DNA of 64,000 bases from Jaenimonas drosophilae (Eukaryota > Euglenozoa > Kinetoplastea > Trypanosomatida > Trypanosomatidae): NCBI GenBank assembly GCA_030849065.1, contig JASAON010001600.1:1-64000 (forward strand), written 5' to 3'. How positions within the stretch are numbered: the stretch's first letter is position 1; the number at the start of each line of letters is the position of its first letter. The position numbers and the translations under genes are program-made. Below are positions 18,661 through 31,700 of this stretch, in pieces. Under the pieces are notes generated by a model, which ran no database searches, was not told the DNA's origin, and worked only from the letters and a program-made list of their open reading frames with translations.

Positions 18661-19761
18661 GGTGTTGTTGGGTGGTGGTGGGAGTACGAAGTGGGGTCGG
18701 TAGGTGTAGTTGGGGGCTAGGGTGTTGTAGTTGAGTAGCAATCAGCTTGTGTGGTAAGGCCACAACAAGGCGAGAGAGAAGGAAGAAGACGAAGAAGAAG
18801 AAGAAGAAAATGGATATACACGCTTACATGACGTACACTGTCACCCCCCAACGAGGTGGCGATAGTCCGAGGTACACCACACCTCATCACAGACGCTCGC
18901 ACACGCACAATGAGCATGTGTTGTTAGATTGTTGTTTGGGTAGTATTGGAAACATACACGGCGGGCGACCGTCCTCCAGCCTCCTGCGATTGTGAGGAGG
19001 GGGTGGGGGGAGAAGATCAGCAGCGCTACATCATCATTGCACAGCGCTATACGCACAGAGCGCGCGACACGAAGACGAGAAAAAAGAGGGGGGGGGGGGG
19101 GGCTGTACCTCTGTGCGATGTGTACGTGTTGGGAGGTGATGCAGGGGCAAACAAGAGGAGGGATGACATCCACTCCTCCAACATGATCCGCATCAGCTGA
19201 CTTCCTCTCGAGACACACACACACACACACTCGGACACATGGTCTTTCCCCTTCTTCATTATTCTCGTCACGATGCTGAAAACAAAGGCTCACGTAGCTT
19301 CTATGATGAATGATGCCGATGACAAGGAGTGAGATCATCGCACCAGGTGATAAGATTAGTGAAAACACAACGGTGTTGTTGTTGCTTGATTTTAGTTGAA
19401 GGGGGCCCGCACATGCATCGCCGACTACAAACAACGGTGGATGCAGGAGAGGAGGTTAGGAGGATGAAGAGACGTAATGATGATGATGATGATCATCATC
19501 ATCATCTCCACCTGCTCCCTGCCCTACATCACACACAACAAAGGTAGTGGCGTTCTATGGCTCATGCTCATTGAAAAGAGGTGCGTGTGTGCGAGAGAGA
19601 GAGGTCTGTGAGGCGCACACACCACAAACACGGGCTTGGAGAGGTGCACCGTGTGGCGGAGGTTGCCCAACCCTAATCACTCTCACACAACCCCTAACAC
19701 ACTTGGAATGGCCCCTATTGCTGAAGGAGGATGTCTGTGGCACACAAGAAGTGTGCTTCTT
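18661..19761. other. Intergenic spacer with simple repeats
   Basis: There is no credible gene between the giant gene's stop and glycerol-3-phosphate dehydrogenase. It contains the acceptor tract of the dehydrogenase, a run of 15 G (19088-19102, a C run on the coding strand), an (AC)n tract (19213-19230) and a GAT/ATC repeat at about 19479-19506. Confidence 0.6.
18746..18810 (-). promoter_or_regulatory. Predicted trans-splice acceptor, glycerol-3-phosphate dehydrogenase
   Basis: On the minus strand a 40-nt tract of almost pure pyrimidine (18810 down to 18771) is followed by the first AG at 18747-18746. This gives an 85-nt 5' UTR before the ATG at 18660. The in-frame TTG at 18741 lies inside that UTR. 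Confidence 0.7.
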
Positions 19762-22700
19762 CTACTGCGAGCGCTTGGCCCTCACCATGGGTCGCGACGT
19801 GTGGCCGGCGACGACGAAGGGGCCGACCGAGCCGGAGAGGGAAGCGGTGCCCATTGGGGTGGGCGGCAGTGGCGGGAGCTCGTTGCTCGGCCGCAAGTTG
19901 GCCGGCACCACATCGCCCGAGGCACTCAAGGGTGCCGCGACGAGGGTCGGGTTGGGCGAGATGGCGGCCTGGGTAGTGCTCGCCCCGGGACTTGGGTAGT
20001 GGAGGTGTTGGTAGGGCCCACTCACGGGCCCAATGACGGGGCTCGGTGCAGCCGTCGTTGGCTGAGCGGGAGCAGGAGCAGGAGCTGCCGCGGGTGCAGG
20101 TTGCGTTGATGCAAGACTGCTGGGAAGTGGCGGGAGGCCCGGTGGCATGGCTGCACTGCCGCTTGGTGGTGGCGCGATGAACGGCGGCCCCACCGTTGGT
20201 GGTGGGGTCAGGGGTGGCGGCGGCACCGCGGCAGCGGCGTGCGGGAGTGGTGGCGGGAGAACCGGCGTGCGCCGTCGTCCCGTCGCCTGCGGGGTGGAGC
20301 CCAAGGTGGTGGAGGCGGAGAGGTCGCTGGTGCCATCAACGTCCACGTAGCGCGACTTGGAGTGACGGCTGCCGGAGCTCCGACGACGTCGGCCATGCGG
20401 GGTGCCCGAAGCAGCAGCAGCAGGAGGGGCGGCGGTCACATCAGTCAGGGGTGCTGGGGCGAGAATGTTCTTCACTCCAGCTCCACCCGCTGCCGCCAGT
20501 GGGGCCGGGACGGATGGCGGTTGTTGCGGTGGCCGCTGCTCCTCGGCAATGTGAATGCGGAGGTGATCCACGGGTGGCTGGGCCGGCGTCGCCGCTGCCG
20601 CCACCACAGGAGCTGGAGCAGGTGCTGGCACCGGCGCCAGAGGTGGTGGTGGTGGCAGGGAAACATAACGGTCGTTGGTTCGCGGCATGGCGGCAGTGGG
20701 GGCGGTGGGGGCATCCACGTCGCGGTAGGCGTGGTGCCGCGTCGCCGCCGGTGCATGGCAGCACAGCCTCCACAAGAGAATCAAGAAGAGCACCAACAAA
20801 ATGAAGAGGAGGCAGGCACCGACAATGAGGAGAATGAGGTCACCCGTCGTCCATCCGCTGTGCTTGCCACCATGACTCACCACAAAGGCGGTGGGGCTCA
20901 AGGGTGCTGCCGTGGCGGTGTTGGAGAGCCGCGCATCTTCTGGAATGAAGCAGAAGAAGAAGTTGGTGGCATCTGGAACGGTGAAGGAGAGGGTGATGGT
21001 GCCAGCAGCCTGGCCCTCATTGCTCGCGCTGACCTTCTGGGCATCGGCGCAGGTTGGGGTGGTGCTGATGAGGTAGAGGTGCGAGGTTTGCAGGCCGCTG
21101 CCAGAAAAGACAACGACCCCGCTCGAGCCCGCCGTGAAGGTGGCCGATTGGCTGACAATCTTGTTGGCAAAGACGAGGCTGCCCGTGTAGGTGCTGATGA
21201 TGGCCTGCGTCATGAGGTACTCCGCCTCCACCGCAAATGCTTGGGCGTCACCCTGCCACGTCGTGAGTGGGCTCGGCGCACTGGCGGTGATGCTCAGCTC
21301 GGTGCCGTAGCTCGACGGGATGGGCTGCGCGCTTCCACCCTTGGGCATGGAAACGAGGTAGTCGGTGCTGGCGCCGTTGATGGGCCCGTTGGCGTTGCGG
21401 AGCTGCAGGACGCAGCTCACCTCCCCCAAGGGGCTGAACCACAAGGTGGAGCCCGTCAAGCTGGCATGACAGCTGAGCGTGCTAGCGGTGGTGGGCACGC
21501 CAAGGACGGTGAAGCCCACCGGGCTGCCCGTCATGTCCAGCCACGACTCCGCGTTGGGCTGGGCCCGCACATAACCCTGCACCGCCAATTCCAAGGAGGC
21601 TGGGACGGTGAGGTTGACCTCGTACATGCCATCGAGAGAGGCAGGGAGCGGACCAACGGTGAGGGAGGTGGCGGGGCGACCATCCACGGAGAACTGGGCA
21701 CGCAGGTCATCCACCAGGGCCACAACATTCATGGTGACACCACCAACTGTGGCCTTTCCTTGGATTTGGCAGCTCAACGTGCTGCCCTCGCGCACCATGA
21801 GGGAGGGGAGGGCCAACACATTGCCGTTGGTCGTCGTGGCGGCACCGCACTGCAAGGTCGTCATGGGCTCTGGGAAGGTGGGGAGGTAGGCGGTCAAGGG
21901 GCTGTTCTCCACGGGCCACGTGTCGTAGGGGCTGCCTGGTCGTACCACCACCAATTGATAGTTGGTAAGCGGGGCTGGGGTGACGGTGAAGGTACAGGCA
22001 CGTGCTTCGGCACTCGCGTAGGCGCAGGCCGTGGCACTGCCCGAGCTGACAGCAACGGCGTAGGGGAAGTTGCTAATGACGGTGCTAATGAGGGTCGTGA
22101 CGGTACACTGCATTGGGGTCGTGGAAGTGGGAAGGACGCCGCCATTGGGCACGCAGACGAGCCGGGCGAAGCTGTTTGTCGGGGCATTGTTCTTTGCCAC
22201 CTCAAAGTTGGCCGAGGTCGCAACCAGACTGTGCTGCCCGCCTGCCAAGGTGAAGTTCACCACCATGCGGTAGGTGCCGGCGGTGCTGATGCGGAGTGCA
22301 ACGAAGGTGAAGACCCCTGCGGGGCTCTCCACGAAGCTCTCGTCGGCCACCACCCCATCGGGCACTCGCTCCGCTGTGGTGGCATCCACCAGGTACATGG
22401 CAACCGCCACACCAGGTGAGCTGGTCGGGGAGCCGCTCGAGTTCAGGAGGGCCACGACGGGGGAGACACCGCACATGAAGTAGGCCGCACAGTCACTTGG
22501 CTGCACCTGGAAGGCGGCCTCCACGGCATCCTGACGTTGCACCTCCACGACCGTGGAGAGAAGAATGGTGTCCGAGCTCGACGACTGCTTGAAGCACACC
22601 ATGTGTGGTCCAGCCTCTTCGGGGGTCGTGGTGAAGAAGGCGGAGCTGCCATCAACTGCGGCACTGGTCATCGGGGCATAGGTGGCGGAGGAGGTGGGAC

Positions 22701-25700
22701 CACACACGGACGCCACGTTGATCTCATCAGCGCTCATCTTGCCCACGAAGGGGAGGGCCACGAGGTTGGTGGTGCTGAGGCTGCTGCCAGAGAAGCGCAG
22801 CTCCACGGGCACCTCCACAACGACGGGGCTCGTCACGACGGACACGCTCAGCACCTGTGGCATCACCGTGATGATGGTGTTGGAGATGAGGGTGGCCGGG
22901 GAGGCACCCGCCGCGGCGGGGTGGTAGCAGAGCACGTAGCTGCCTGACGTGGCAAAGGTCATGGTGCGGAGAATGGTCGTGAGGCCGTAACCCGACGTGG
23001 ACGCATGTGCCGTGACGCGTGGGGTGTAGGAAACGTTGCTGCACACGTCATCGGGCAAGTCCTTGGTGTTGGCGGGTGGAGCCACGGCGGTCAGGACGTC
23101 GTCCTGAGCCAGGCCGCCACCCTGCAACACCACGGTGGCATCGCTACCCACAATGGGTGTGTCCGTGAAGGTGGCGGAGGTCACCGTCGTGAGGAGCACC
23201 GTTGGTCCGGCGTGTTCGGCGGGTGGGAAGAGGACCAGTGGCAACTGCGGTGCCGCCGGTGGTGAGAGGCTGGTGCCACTGGGTAGGTAGCACAGGGCGT
23301 AGGAGGCGACGGCGAGGAGGCGGCTTGGGCTGGACCACTGTTGTGTGGTTGGGTCGTAGGCCAGAGTGATGGAGGTCGCTCCACGTGGGGCTTGGCACAC
23401 GTCATTCACCTGCTCCATGGTGTTGGTAGTGGTGGTGGCTGCTGTTGCTGCATCATCCTCTGCCACAGCCCATGCCATCTCAGCACCACCTTCCTCCGCC
23501 ATGGCGGCGACGGTGTTGGTTGATGGCAACAGTGCCATCCACGCCACCGCCGTGGACTGCGACTCTGCCGAGACACCCTGGAAGGTGACCACGGCCGTGC
23601 TGGAGGTGTAGAGTGTTGTTGGCGAGCTGAACCACCCGCTGGGGCTCGCGCCACCGGCCATAACAGTCCCTACAACACGCGCACAATCCCGCTTCTTGCT
23701 CGCCGCGCAGATGCCAACCTGATGGCTGTAGCAAATGGCGTAGGTCCCACTGGCGGGCACCGCCGCTGTCACCTCCAGCAGGGAGGTGCCGGCGTTGAAG
23801 GCGGTGCTCGTGAAGATGGCCTGGTTGGTTGGTGCCGTGACCCCAACGCAGGTGCTTGGGTCCGTGACGAGGACAACGTAGTCCGTCGGGCCAGGCGTGA
23901 CGTCGAGGGTGAAGCCAAAGACCTGCTGCGCCGTCACAGAGATGGGGCTGGCCAAGACAGCAGGACTTCCCTGCTGGACCTGGATGGAGTCGCTCTGCAA
24001 CACCGTCACGGTGCGGTCCGTGGCACGGAAGTAGCAGAGCGAGGCCGCTGTGGTGGCGTCGTCGTCCTCCTCCGAGGAGACGGAGCTACCCAGCCGCACC
24101 GCAATGCTACTCGATGTGGTGCCGCCACAGTTGCTGCCCATGGAGCTCGCGCCATTGGGGAAGGAGTTGGCGGTGATGGCGGAGGTGTCGTAGTAGGCGA
24201 CGTCGTCGCAATCCAGTGTGCTGTAGAAGACGACATCAGCAGCATCGCACGCGGTGTTGCCCGAGATGGTCCACGTCATGGATTCACCGTCCGAGACGGG
24301 GGCCCCAAACTTGGGGGAGGTGGCGGCGCTCGGGATGGCCACCGACGTCACACGCACCGGCGTTGTGGTGCCGAGCATGTGGTAGAAGCCACCATTGAGC
24401 TTGTAGCACACCCAGTAGGAGGCGGCACTGGCGGTGGTGCGCCAGACCTGCACCGCGTTGGTGCCGTTGGCGTAGAGGGGGTAGTTGGTCACTCCCGTGG
24501 CGGGATTGGCGTTCAGGCAGGAGAGCTGCGTCGCGGGCAGTGTGCCATCAATGAGCTTCACGGCATCCGACTTGCCCTCGGCGGAGCTGAGACCAAAGCC
24601 ATCAAAGACGAGGGAGATGAGCTCCAACGCACGCAAGGCTTGCGCACCGCTGGGAAAGGCGGCCACACTCGTCGGGTTGGGACCCACCACAATGATGGGG
24701 AAGCCCCACACAATGGTCGTTTGGTCCGTCCCTGTGTTGAGCAGGTAGCACAAGGTGTAGTTGCCACGCTCGGCGACGCTGAAGGCGTAGCCTAGCTGGC
24801 TGGGCAGGAGGTCGGTCCGGCTGGGCCCCATGTTGATCTCATCCACGGTGCCCGGGTCGGCGCAATTGATGTCGTCCCCTGCGTAGAGGACGACACGGTC
24901 CGCCGCGCTCAGCGACGCTCCCGTCGCGGCGGTGAAGTTGAGCGTGAAGGGCTCTGACTCGAGGGTGGAGACGGGGTGCTGAATGACCTGCGCGGGGTTC
25001 TTCTCGGCAATGATGAGGTCGCCATAGACGAGGGTCCACACCGTGTCGGTCGCGAGGCGGTAGCACACGCTGTAGCTGCCGCTGTTACTGGCGCTGAAGG
25101 TCATGGAGCTGGTCGTGGCACTGAGGAATCGGGTGATGGGCCAGCCATCAGCTGACGAGGGGAGTGGGGTGGAGCTGGCGGACCAGCCCTGCACGCCCGC
25201 GGCGGGAAGTGCGTCGGCGGAGCAGTTAAGGCTGAGAGGGATGATCTTCACGACATCGCCCTCACTCAGTCCGGCCTTGCCCACGAAGTCGATGTGGTTC
25301 AGCTGATTCTGCCGGGCCGTGGGTGGGGTCGTGGTGAAGGCGACGGGGTTGGCGGCGAGGAGCGTGCCGACCCCATCGGGCAGCTCAGACCAGCTGCCAT
25401 CCACGAGCTTGTAGCAGGAGCGTGTGGGGGTGCTGGCCACGGCGGTGGCTGGGCTCTGCGCGGCGAAGAAGGTGACGAAGTTGGTGGCCTGTGACGATCC
25501 GCTTACGAGGGTGCCGGCGTTGTTGGCCAAGGTCCAGCAGCTATCCAGGTTAAGGGCGTAGTCGGCGCGGTCGGCACCGGGGCTGAGAAGTGCAGCGGTG
25601 CTAGAGGTCGTGTCGCGCTGAAAGTTTACGGTGATGAGCTGGCCACGTCGTGGGGCGGCTTGGATCGTGGAGGTGCTGGACGGGTTGTAGGGGTCCACCG

Positions 25701-28700
25701 AGGCGGCGGAGCCACTATCCTCTACCCCACACTCAGCCAAACGGTAGCAGGCGATGAAGAACTGTGGGGTTTTGGGGTCGTAAACACCCATCACGTAGGG
25801 CGGGGCCGTCGCGGCTCCGTAGACGCCCTGCAGACTGAGGGTCGCGCCAGCACGTACCGCGGCGGTGCAACGACCATCGCGGTAGACGGGCGTTGCCCCG
25901 AGGGCCAACATCGTGGCGGCGTCAAACTTGCCGTCGTAGGCCGGTCCGGGCACCAAGGGGCTCGGAATGGGGCCCGACGGGACCAAGACGGGGGTCACTC
26001 CCGTCGCGGCGGCGGTGAAGTTCAGGGCCAAACGTTGGCCCACTTGGCGCCGACTCTGCAGTTGAAGGGTCGCGGGCTGCCGTGGCTGCACGGCAAAGGT
26101 TGAGCTCGTCGGGGCGCTGCTGACACGGAGGGGGATGGCGTACTGATTGCCAGCGGCATCGACGTAGCACAGTCGGACCGCGGTGGTGCCCTTGAGGAGG
26201 AGGGCGTAGGGTACCTCTGCCGTGTGGCCTCCGCTCGCGCTGGCGGGCAGGGCTTGACCCGCCACGCTCTGCACCGCATCACCCATGGTGATGGTGCTCG
26301 CCACGGTGGTGGAACCGTCGGGGAGGAGGCACGGATCATTGGCTCCGACGTAGCGCACGCGGTCGGCCGTGTTGAAGAGATAGTCGTCCGTCTGCGTCGC
26401 CGTCGGGTCGAGCGTCTGGCCCACGTTGAGGCAGCCAACGGTGTTGGCGGTGGGTGAGGCGGCGGTCAGGCCATTGAGCCCGCAGGTTGGGCTCCAGTTG
26501 CTGATGCTCGGATTGGTTGTGCCACCAAATCGGTAGCAGAGTTTCCAGTCACCCACTGTGGGCGCGAAGAAGATGGTCTTGATGGTGTCGGAGGTGGGTG
26601 GCTGGACCTGTGAGGTGCCAATGGTGAAGACCGGGGCGGAGTCGTCCACGCAGAGCCGCGTTTGTGGCACGATCCGTACCGCGTCGTTGCTTGTGTAGAG
26701 GGTCTGAATGGCATCGGTGGCGGTGATGGTCGTGGGGATGAATTGCATCGCACGTTCGCTGGATGTGTCCGTACCATCGACGCGATTGAGGGGGCTGGGG
26801 AGGCTCGTGAAGGCGCAGGAGCTGAAGACGGCGGGGAGGATGGCGAGCGAGGGAAGCACCGGCGCCCACGTGCCCCCGCTGAGCTTGTAGCAGAGGTTGT
26901 GGGTGCCTACACCAGCCGCGGCGAAGGTGGCAACGGTGCTGGACTGGAGAGTTTCGGCATTGATGGCGTTCACCGTGGCTGGTGTGGTGACGAAGATGGT
27001 GTCGCTAGACACGAACATGGCCATGACCGTATTCACGTCCTGTGCGTTGATGAAGGCCTCGTTGCAGTTGGTGGGGCTATCCACGAAGGCGATTGTGTCC
27101 TCGAGGGAGATGAGGTCGTCGGCTTGGTGGCTTTGGTGGGTGAAGTAGAGGTTCAGGCTCTGTTGCGCGCGGAGGTAGGCAGCCTCGCTGGGGAAGGTCG
27201 TGAGGTCGAGGTAGGGCCGGACCCACATGGTCGTGGAGGGCTGACGTGTGGTGTTTTGTAGGCTTGGCAACAGCCCCACCGCGGCAAAGTCGTCAGAGAG
27301 GCCGGTGAGGGCACACACCACGAGATCCATCGTGCCCAGTTGGTAGTCGAAGGTGAAGGTGTAGCTGTACTCGAGAGCTGACACCTTGGTGATGGGGTTG
27401 GCAGGGGTGGCGAAGGCTGCGTCGTCGCGACAGGTCGTGAGTGGGTCCACGTAGCGTACAAACTTAATGACGGTGGGTGGGTACATCACCCACATCTCGT
27501 TGAGCTCCAGGAGGACGGTGATGCTCTGGCCCACGTAGGTTGGGAAAGGCGTGGTGCTGAAGCTCTGCGGGGCGCCAGGGAGGGTCTCCACGAAGCACTC
27601 CCCGGTACGTGCATCGATTTGCCCACATGTGCAGATGGGCCCAGCCTCGCCCTTGTGGGTGTAGCACAAGGTGTAGCGCTCCTCTGTCATGGAGACGGGC
27701 CACTGCAGGGCATAGGTGACGGAGGTGGGTGTGGTCTCCACCTGGGTTGCCATGGCAGCGAGGAAGTCGGGGACGTAGTTGGCGTCGCAGCTCATGGCAC
27801 TCGTGGCGTAGAAGGAGACCCGCCAGCTATCGTCGGTGACGCTGGTGCCTTCCTGGATCATGAAGGTGACGTTTTGTTGTTGGCCCACCACCACGCTCGA
27901 CTGCTCCACGCACTGAATTGGCCCATTTTCCACGTTGAGTGCATCGGGAATAAGGGCGGGGGTGGCGTCGTAAAGCTGGTAGCAGAGGTTGAGCTCCCCA
28001 ACCGTGACGGAGAGGTTGGCTTGGGTGACCACCCGTTGTGGGGTGGAGAGGGCCTCGTCCAGGCTGAAGACGATGCACTGTGGGCAGTCGTAGGGGTTGG
28101 CCCCACAGCTCGTGCCCGACATGACGGCAAAGGCGAGGTCACCCGTGGCGTTGAGACGGCCTTCGGCGTCGTTGAAGGCGAGGGTGAAGGGCTTGCCAAG
28201 GATGGCGGCATCCGCACCCACGAGGTTCCAGCTCTCGGGAACCTGCTCCCCAACAACAATTGTGCCAGCCTCCACCGTGCCCCCGACGACGGCCCAACTC
28301 GACTCGCTGCTTGTGAAGTAGCACACGCGTACATCGCCCGAGGCGTTGAAGCTGCGGTAGTGGAGCGGGTCGGTGGTGTCGGTGAGGGTGATGGAGGTGG
28401 TGAAGTCATCCACGACCTCGACGGGCATCGTGGCGGCAAATCCGTCCATGGAGGTGGCAGATTCACATGGGGTGGTGATGCTGTCGGTGGTCAGCTTCAC
28501 CACATCCTCGGCGCTCGCGGCCACAATGAGGTGGAAGGTGAGGGTCACCTTCTGACCCACACGGGGCACGACGGGGAAGCTCGTGAGAGAGGAAGGGTTG
28601 GGTGGCAGCACCTCCATAAGGAAGGGTGCTGTGATGCTCTCACCGACATCGGCCCATGGGGAGGTGGCGGTGTTGTGTAGGCAGAGTCGAGCCGCGCCTG

Positions 28701-31700
28701 GGTGTTGCCAAATGGGAACGTCCAGTAGGGCAGCGCTCTGAATGAGGAGGGAGGGCTCCTGGATGTCGTCGGCGGTGAAGTTGTTGCACCACGTCCCGGC
28801 ACCGTCGCTGCTGCCGCTGAGAATGGCCGCCCCGACAGGGGTTGTCTGGGCACCACCTACGAGCTCAATGAAGAGGTGCTGGCCAGCACGCAGGCTGGTG
28901 GCGCGACCAACGGCGTAGACCTCGGCCGAGGACGGGACGGGTACCTGCAGCACCAGTGGTGCCCCTACCTCTCGCCAGAAGCCATTCATGTAGTAGCACA
29001 CGTGCATTGAAATGGGGCTGGTGGGGGCCACAAACTGCGCCGTCACAACCACCTCGGTTCCTTCCACGACGGTGGAGATGTCGCCCAGACGGGCAAGGAG
29101 GGTGCTGGACTCCATTGGGCCCGGCACCGCCGCACACGGCACATCGGTGAAGGCGATGCGGTCTTCATCGTCGCTGAGGCCCGTTCCCATCACATGCACC
29201 TCGAGGTACTGCCGCTCGCGGGCTGTGTCGCCGGCCACGACGTTGGTCGTGTAGCCGCTTGGGTTGCTGGCCACCACCGTCAGAAGCTGCGGAAGCTCGG
29301 CAACGGTGGCGCCTGCTCGAGTGTAGCAGAGCGCCACGTTGTTGGAGCCCAAGGTGGCATCGGTCGGGAGGCTGAGGGCGTAGACGGGGTAGGCTGGCCC
29401 GGGGGCAGAGACCACGACGGAGCCTGCGGCATCGCACACGTTGTCGGTGAGGGTGGCAAACTCCACCGCGTAGGCCGCACCACCTTCCGCCGCATTGGCA
29501 AAGACCACTGTGGCATTGACGATGCCTTGTGGGATGCCCTTCTCTGGGTTGGTGTTGTAGGTGGCTGGGGACACGGAGGACATGAGCTCATCGACAAAGG
29601 GGAAGGGCACACTGACGAATTCACTCTGGCCAGCCTCACGGTAGCACAGGAGGTAGCTCAGGGGGAAGAGGTCGGGCTTGGGTACGTTGGGGCCGAGGGA
29701 AGGGACGTGGGCCTTCCACGTGGAGATGGAGGCTGCTTCCGCTCCCTTGCCCACCGTGGCAATGTCAGAAGGTTGCACCACGACACCGTTTGGCTCCGTC
29801 GAGCTCGTTTCCCAGCAGGTGCGTCCTGCCTGAACGAGCATCGCCGCATCACCCATGGCCACAGGGACGCTGTCACTCACCTCGCTGAAGGTGTAGGTCA
29901 GCCGCTGACCCTGAAAGGTGGGCAGCGGGGCCACCTCTACCGCAGCAGGGGAGTTGGTGGTGGGTACCACCATGCTCACCAAGCCAAAGCCACTTCCCAC
30001 GACTTGGTAGCAGAGCGGGTAGGACTGGGTGGTGTTGAAGCCGACACGAAGGCTAATGGTGTTGGCGACGGCGGTGGCACTGACGCTGCCATAGGGGACG
30101 ACGGCCTCCTCCGTCTTGAAGCAGCTGCATCCTGGGCAAGCCAGGAAGATGGCGTCCCCAATCTGGGTCTGGTAGTCGGCGGGGAAGCTCAGCACCGTCG
30201 CACGACCCACCATGGGCAGGTTGCTGCTGACAAAGGAGGTTGGTCCACCGGGGAAGACGAGGAGGGGGACTGGTACGGCGACGTAGCCCGCAGTACTTGC
30301 CACTTGGTAGCACACGGTGTAGCGGGTGTTGGCCTGAATATCGTCCCCAATGAGGGGAATGGCAAAGGTGGAGGTGCCCACGGCTGGGTTGGCACTCACT
30401 GCCGACCCAACCGCCACGGCATTGCCAATCAAGCAACTCTGCGTCACGGGCACCAACATGACGGCATCGGCCGTCGTCAGCCCGGTGCCGTAGAAGATGA
30501 GCTCGGGCTGGGTGCCTACGCGTGGGGTGAAGGAGGTGCCGTAGTAGTGTGGGTTGGCCTGAGCCACGACAATGTTGCCGAGTCGCGTGAGGAGAAAGCC
30601 TGTGGTGCGGTAGCACACCCCCAAGGTGACGACCTGGGTGATGGGACCTTCAAAGTCCACCACAACGGTCGTGTCGCTGACGAAGCGCACCGTGTAGGGG
30701 TTACCATTCCAAATGGTGGGGTTCAAGGGGCGGGTACAGGTCTCAGCGCAGGACTCTGCCACAGGCACGATGAATACCTGGTCTGTGTTGGCCAAGTTGG
30801 TGCCCTCAATCGTGATGCTCACGTCCACCGAGTTGGGGACGATGACGGGCGGGCTCGTAACGAAGTTGATGGGATTTGGCGGCTGCACCACCATGGGCTT
30901 GTCCGAGAGTTGGTGAAACTGGTTGGCGTACTGCAGCTTGAAGCAGAGGGTGTAGCTCGTGGCCTGCTTGAGGAAGGGGAGGGTCATGACCCAGTTGGAG
31001 AAGCCGACCCCAAAGGTATCCAAGGAGGGGACGAGGGCGGCCTCTCCATTGGCCATGGCCACTCCCAGGGTGGCGTTGTCTGTGGTGGTGGTGGTGGGTG
31101 GGTCGTAGTCCTCGCAGACCCCTGTCGGCAGCACGGCGCTCGGCAGGGCCACGAGCTCATCCCCGCTCAGGAAGCCCGTGTTGGGGAACTTGTTGGGATC
31201 ATCCATGGTGATGTTGAAGGTCATGGTCTCCAAGGAGAGGAGGTTGTTGTTGTCCCCGTTGGGGCAGAAGGTCACGGCAAGGGCGTCCATCGGGAAGATG
31301 CTGAAGGTCAGTGGGCTACCTGCGGTACTCGTAAGAACGTAGAAGTTGGTATTGACGGACTTGCTCTTGCTGTAGCAGAGGTAGTACTCCCCGAGGTAGT
31401 CGTCGGCGGTGTCCTGTGTGCCCGTGGAGACGTTGTAGCTCGCCTTGGCCCCTGGACCAACCACGTCAATGGGGTGGAAGGTGGTCTCCCCGTAAGGCCC
31501 CGCCGTGCTACTGCAGGGGTCGCCCATGAGCCCAACCGAGGTGGGAATGAGCCGCAGTCCATCCTTGGCGGAGAGGGAAGAGCCGGTGGTACTCGGGAAG
31601 TCGAGGGTGACGGTGCCACCCACAAAGTCGTAGGGCGGGCTGACCTCACAAGGATCGCAACCCGCCACGGTGAGGAGGGTGGAGTGAGTGATGTTGGGGT

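Noticed and set aside
20239..22419. 726-codon plus-strand frame antisense to the giant gene
   Set aside because: It lies wholly opposite the giant coding region; its Gly/Arg/His/Val-rich product is what reverse translation of that GC-rich gene gives, and it has no domain.
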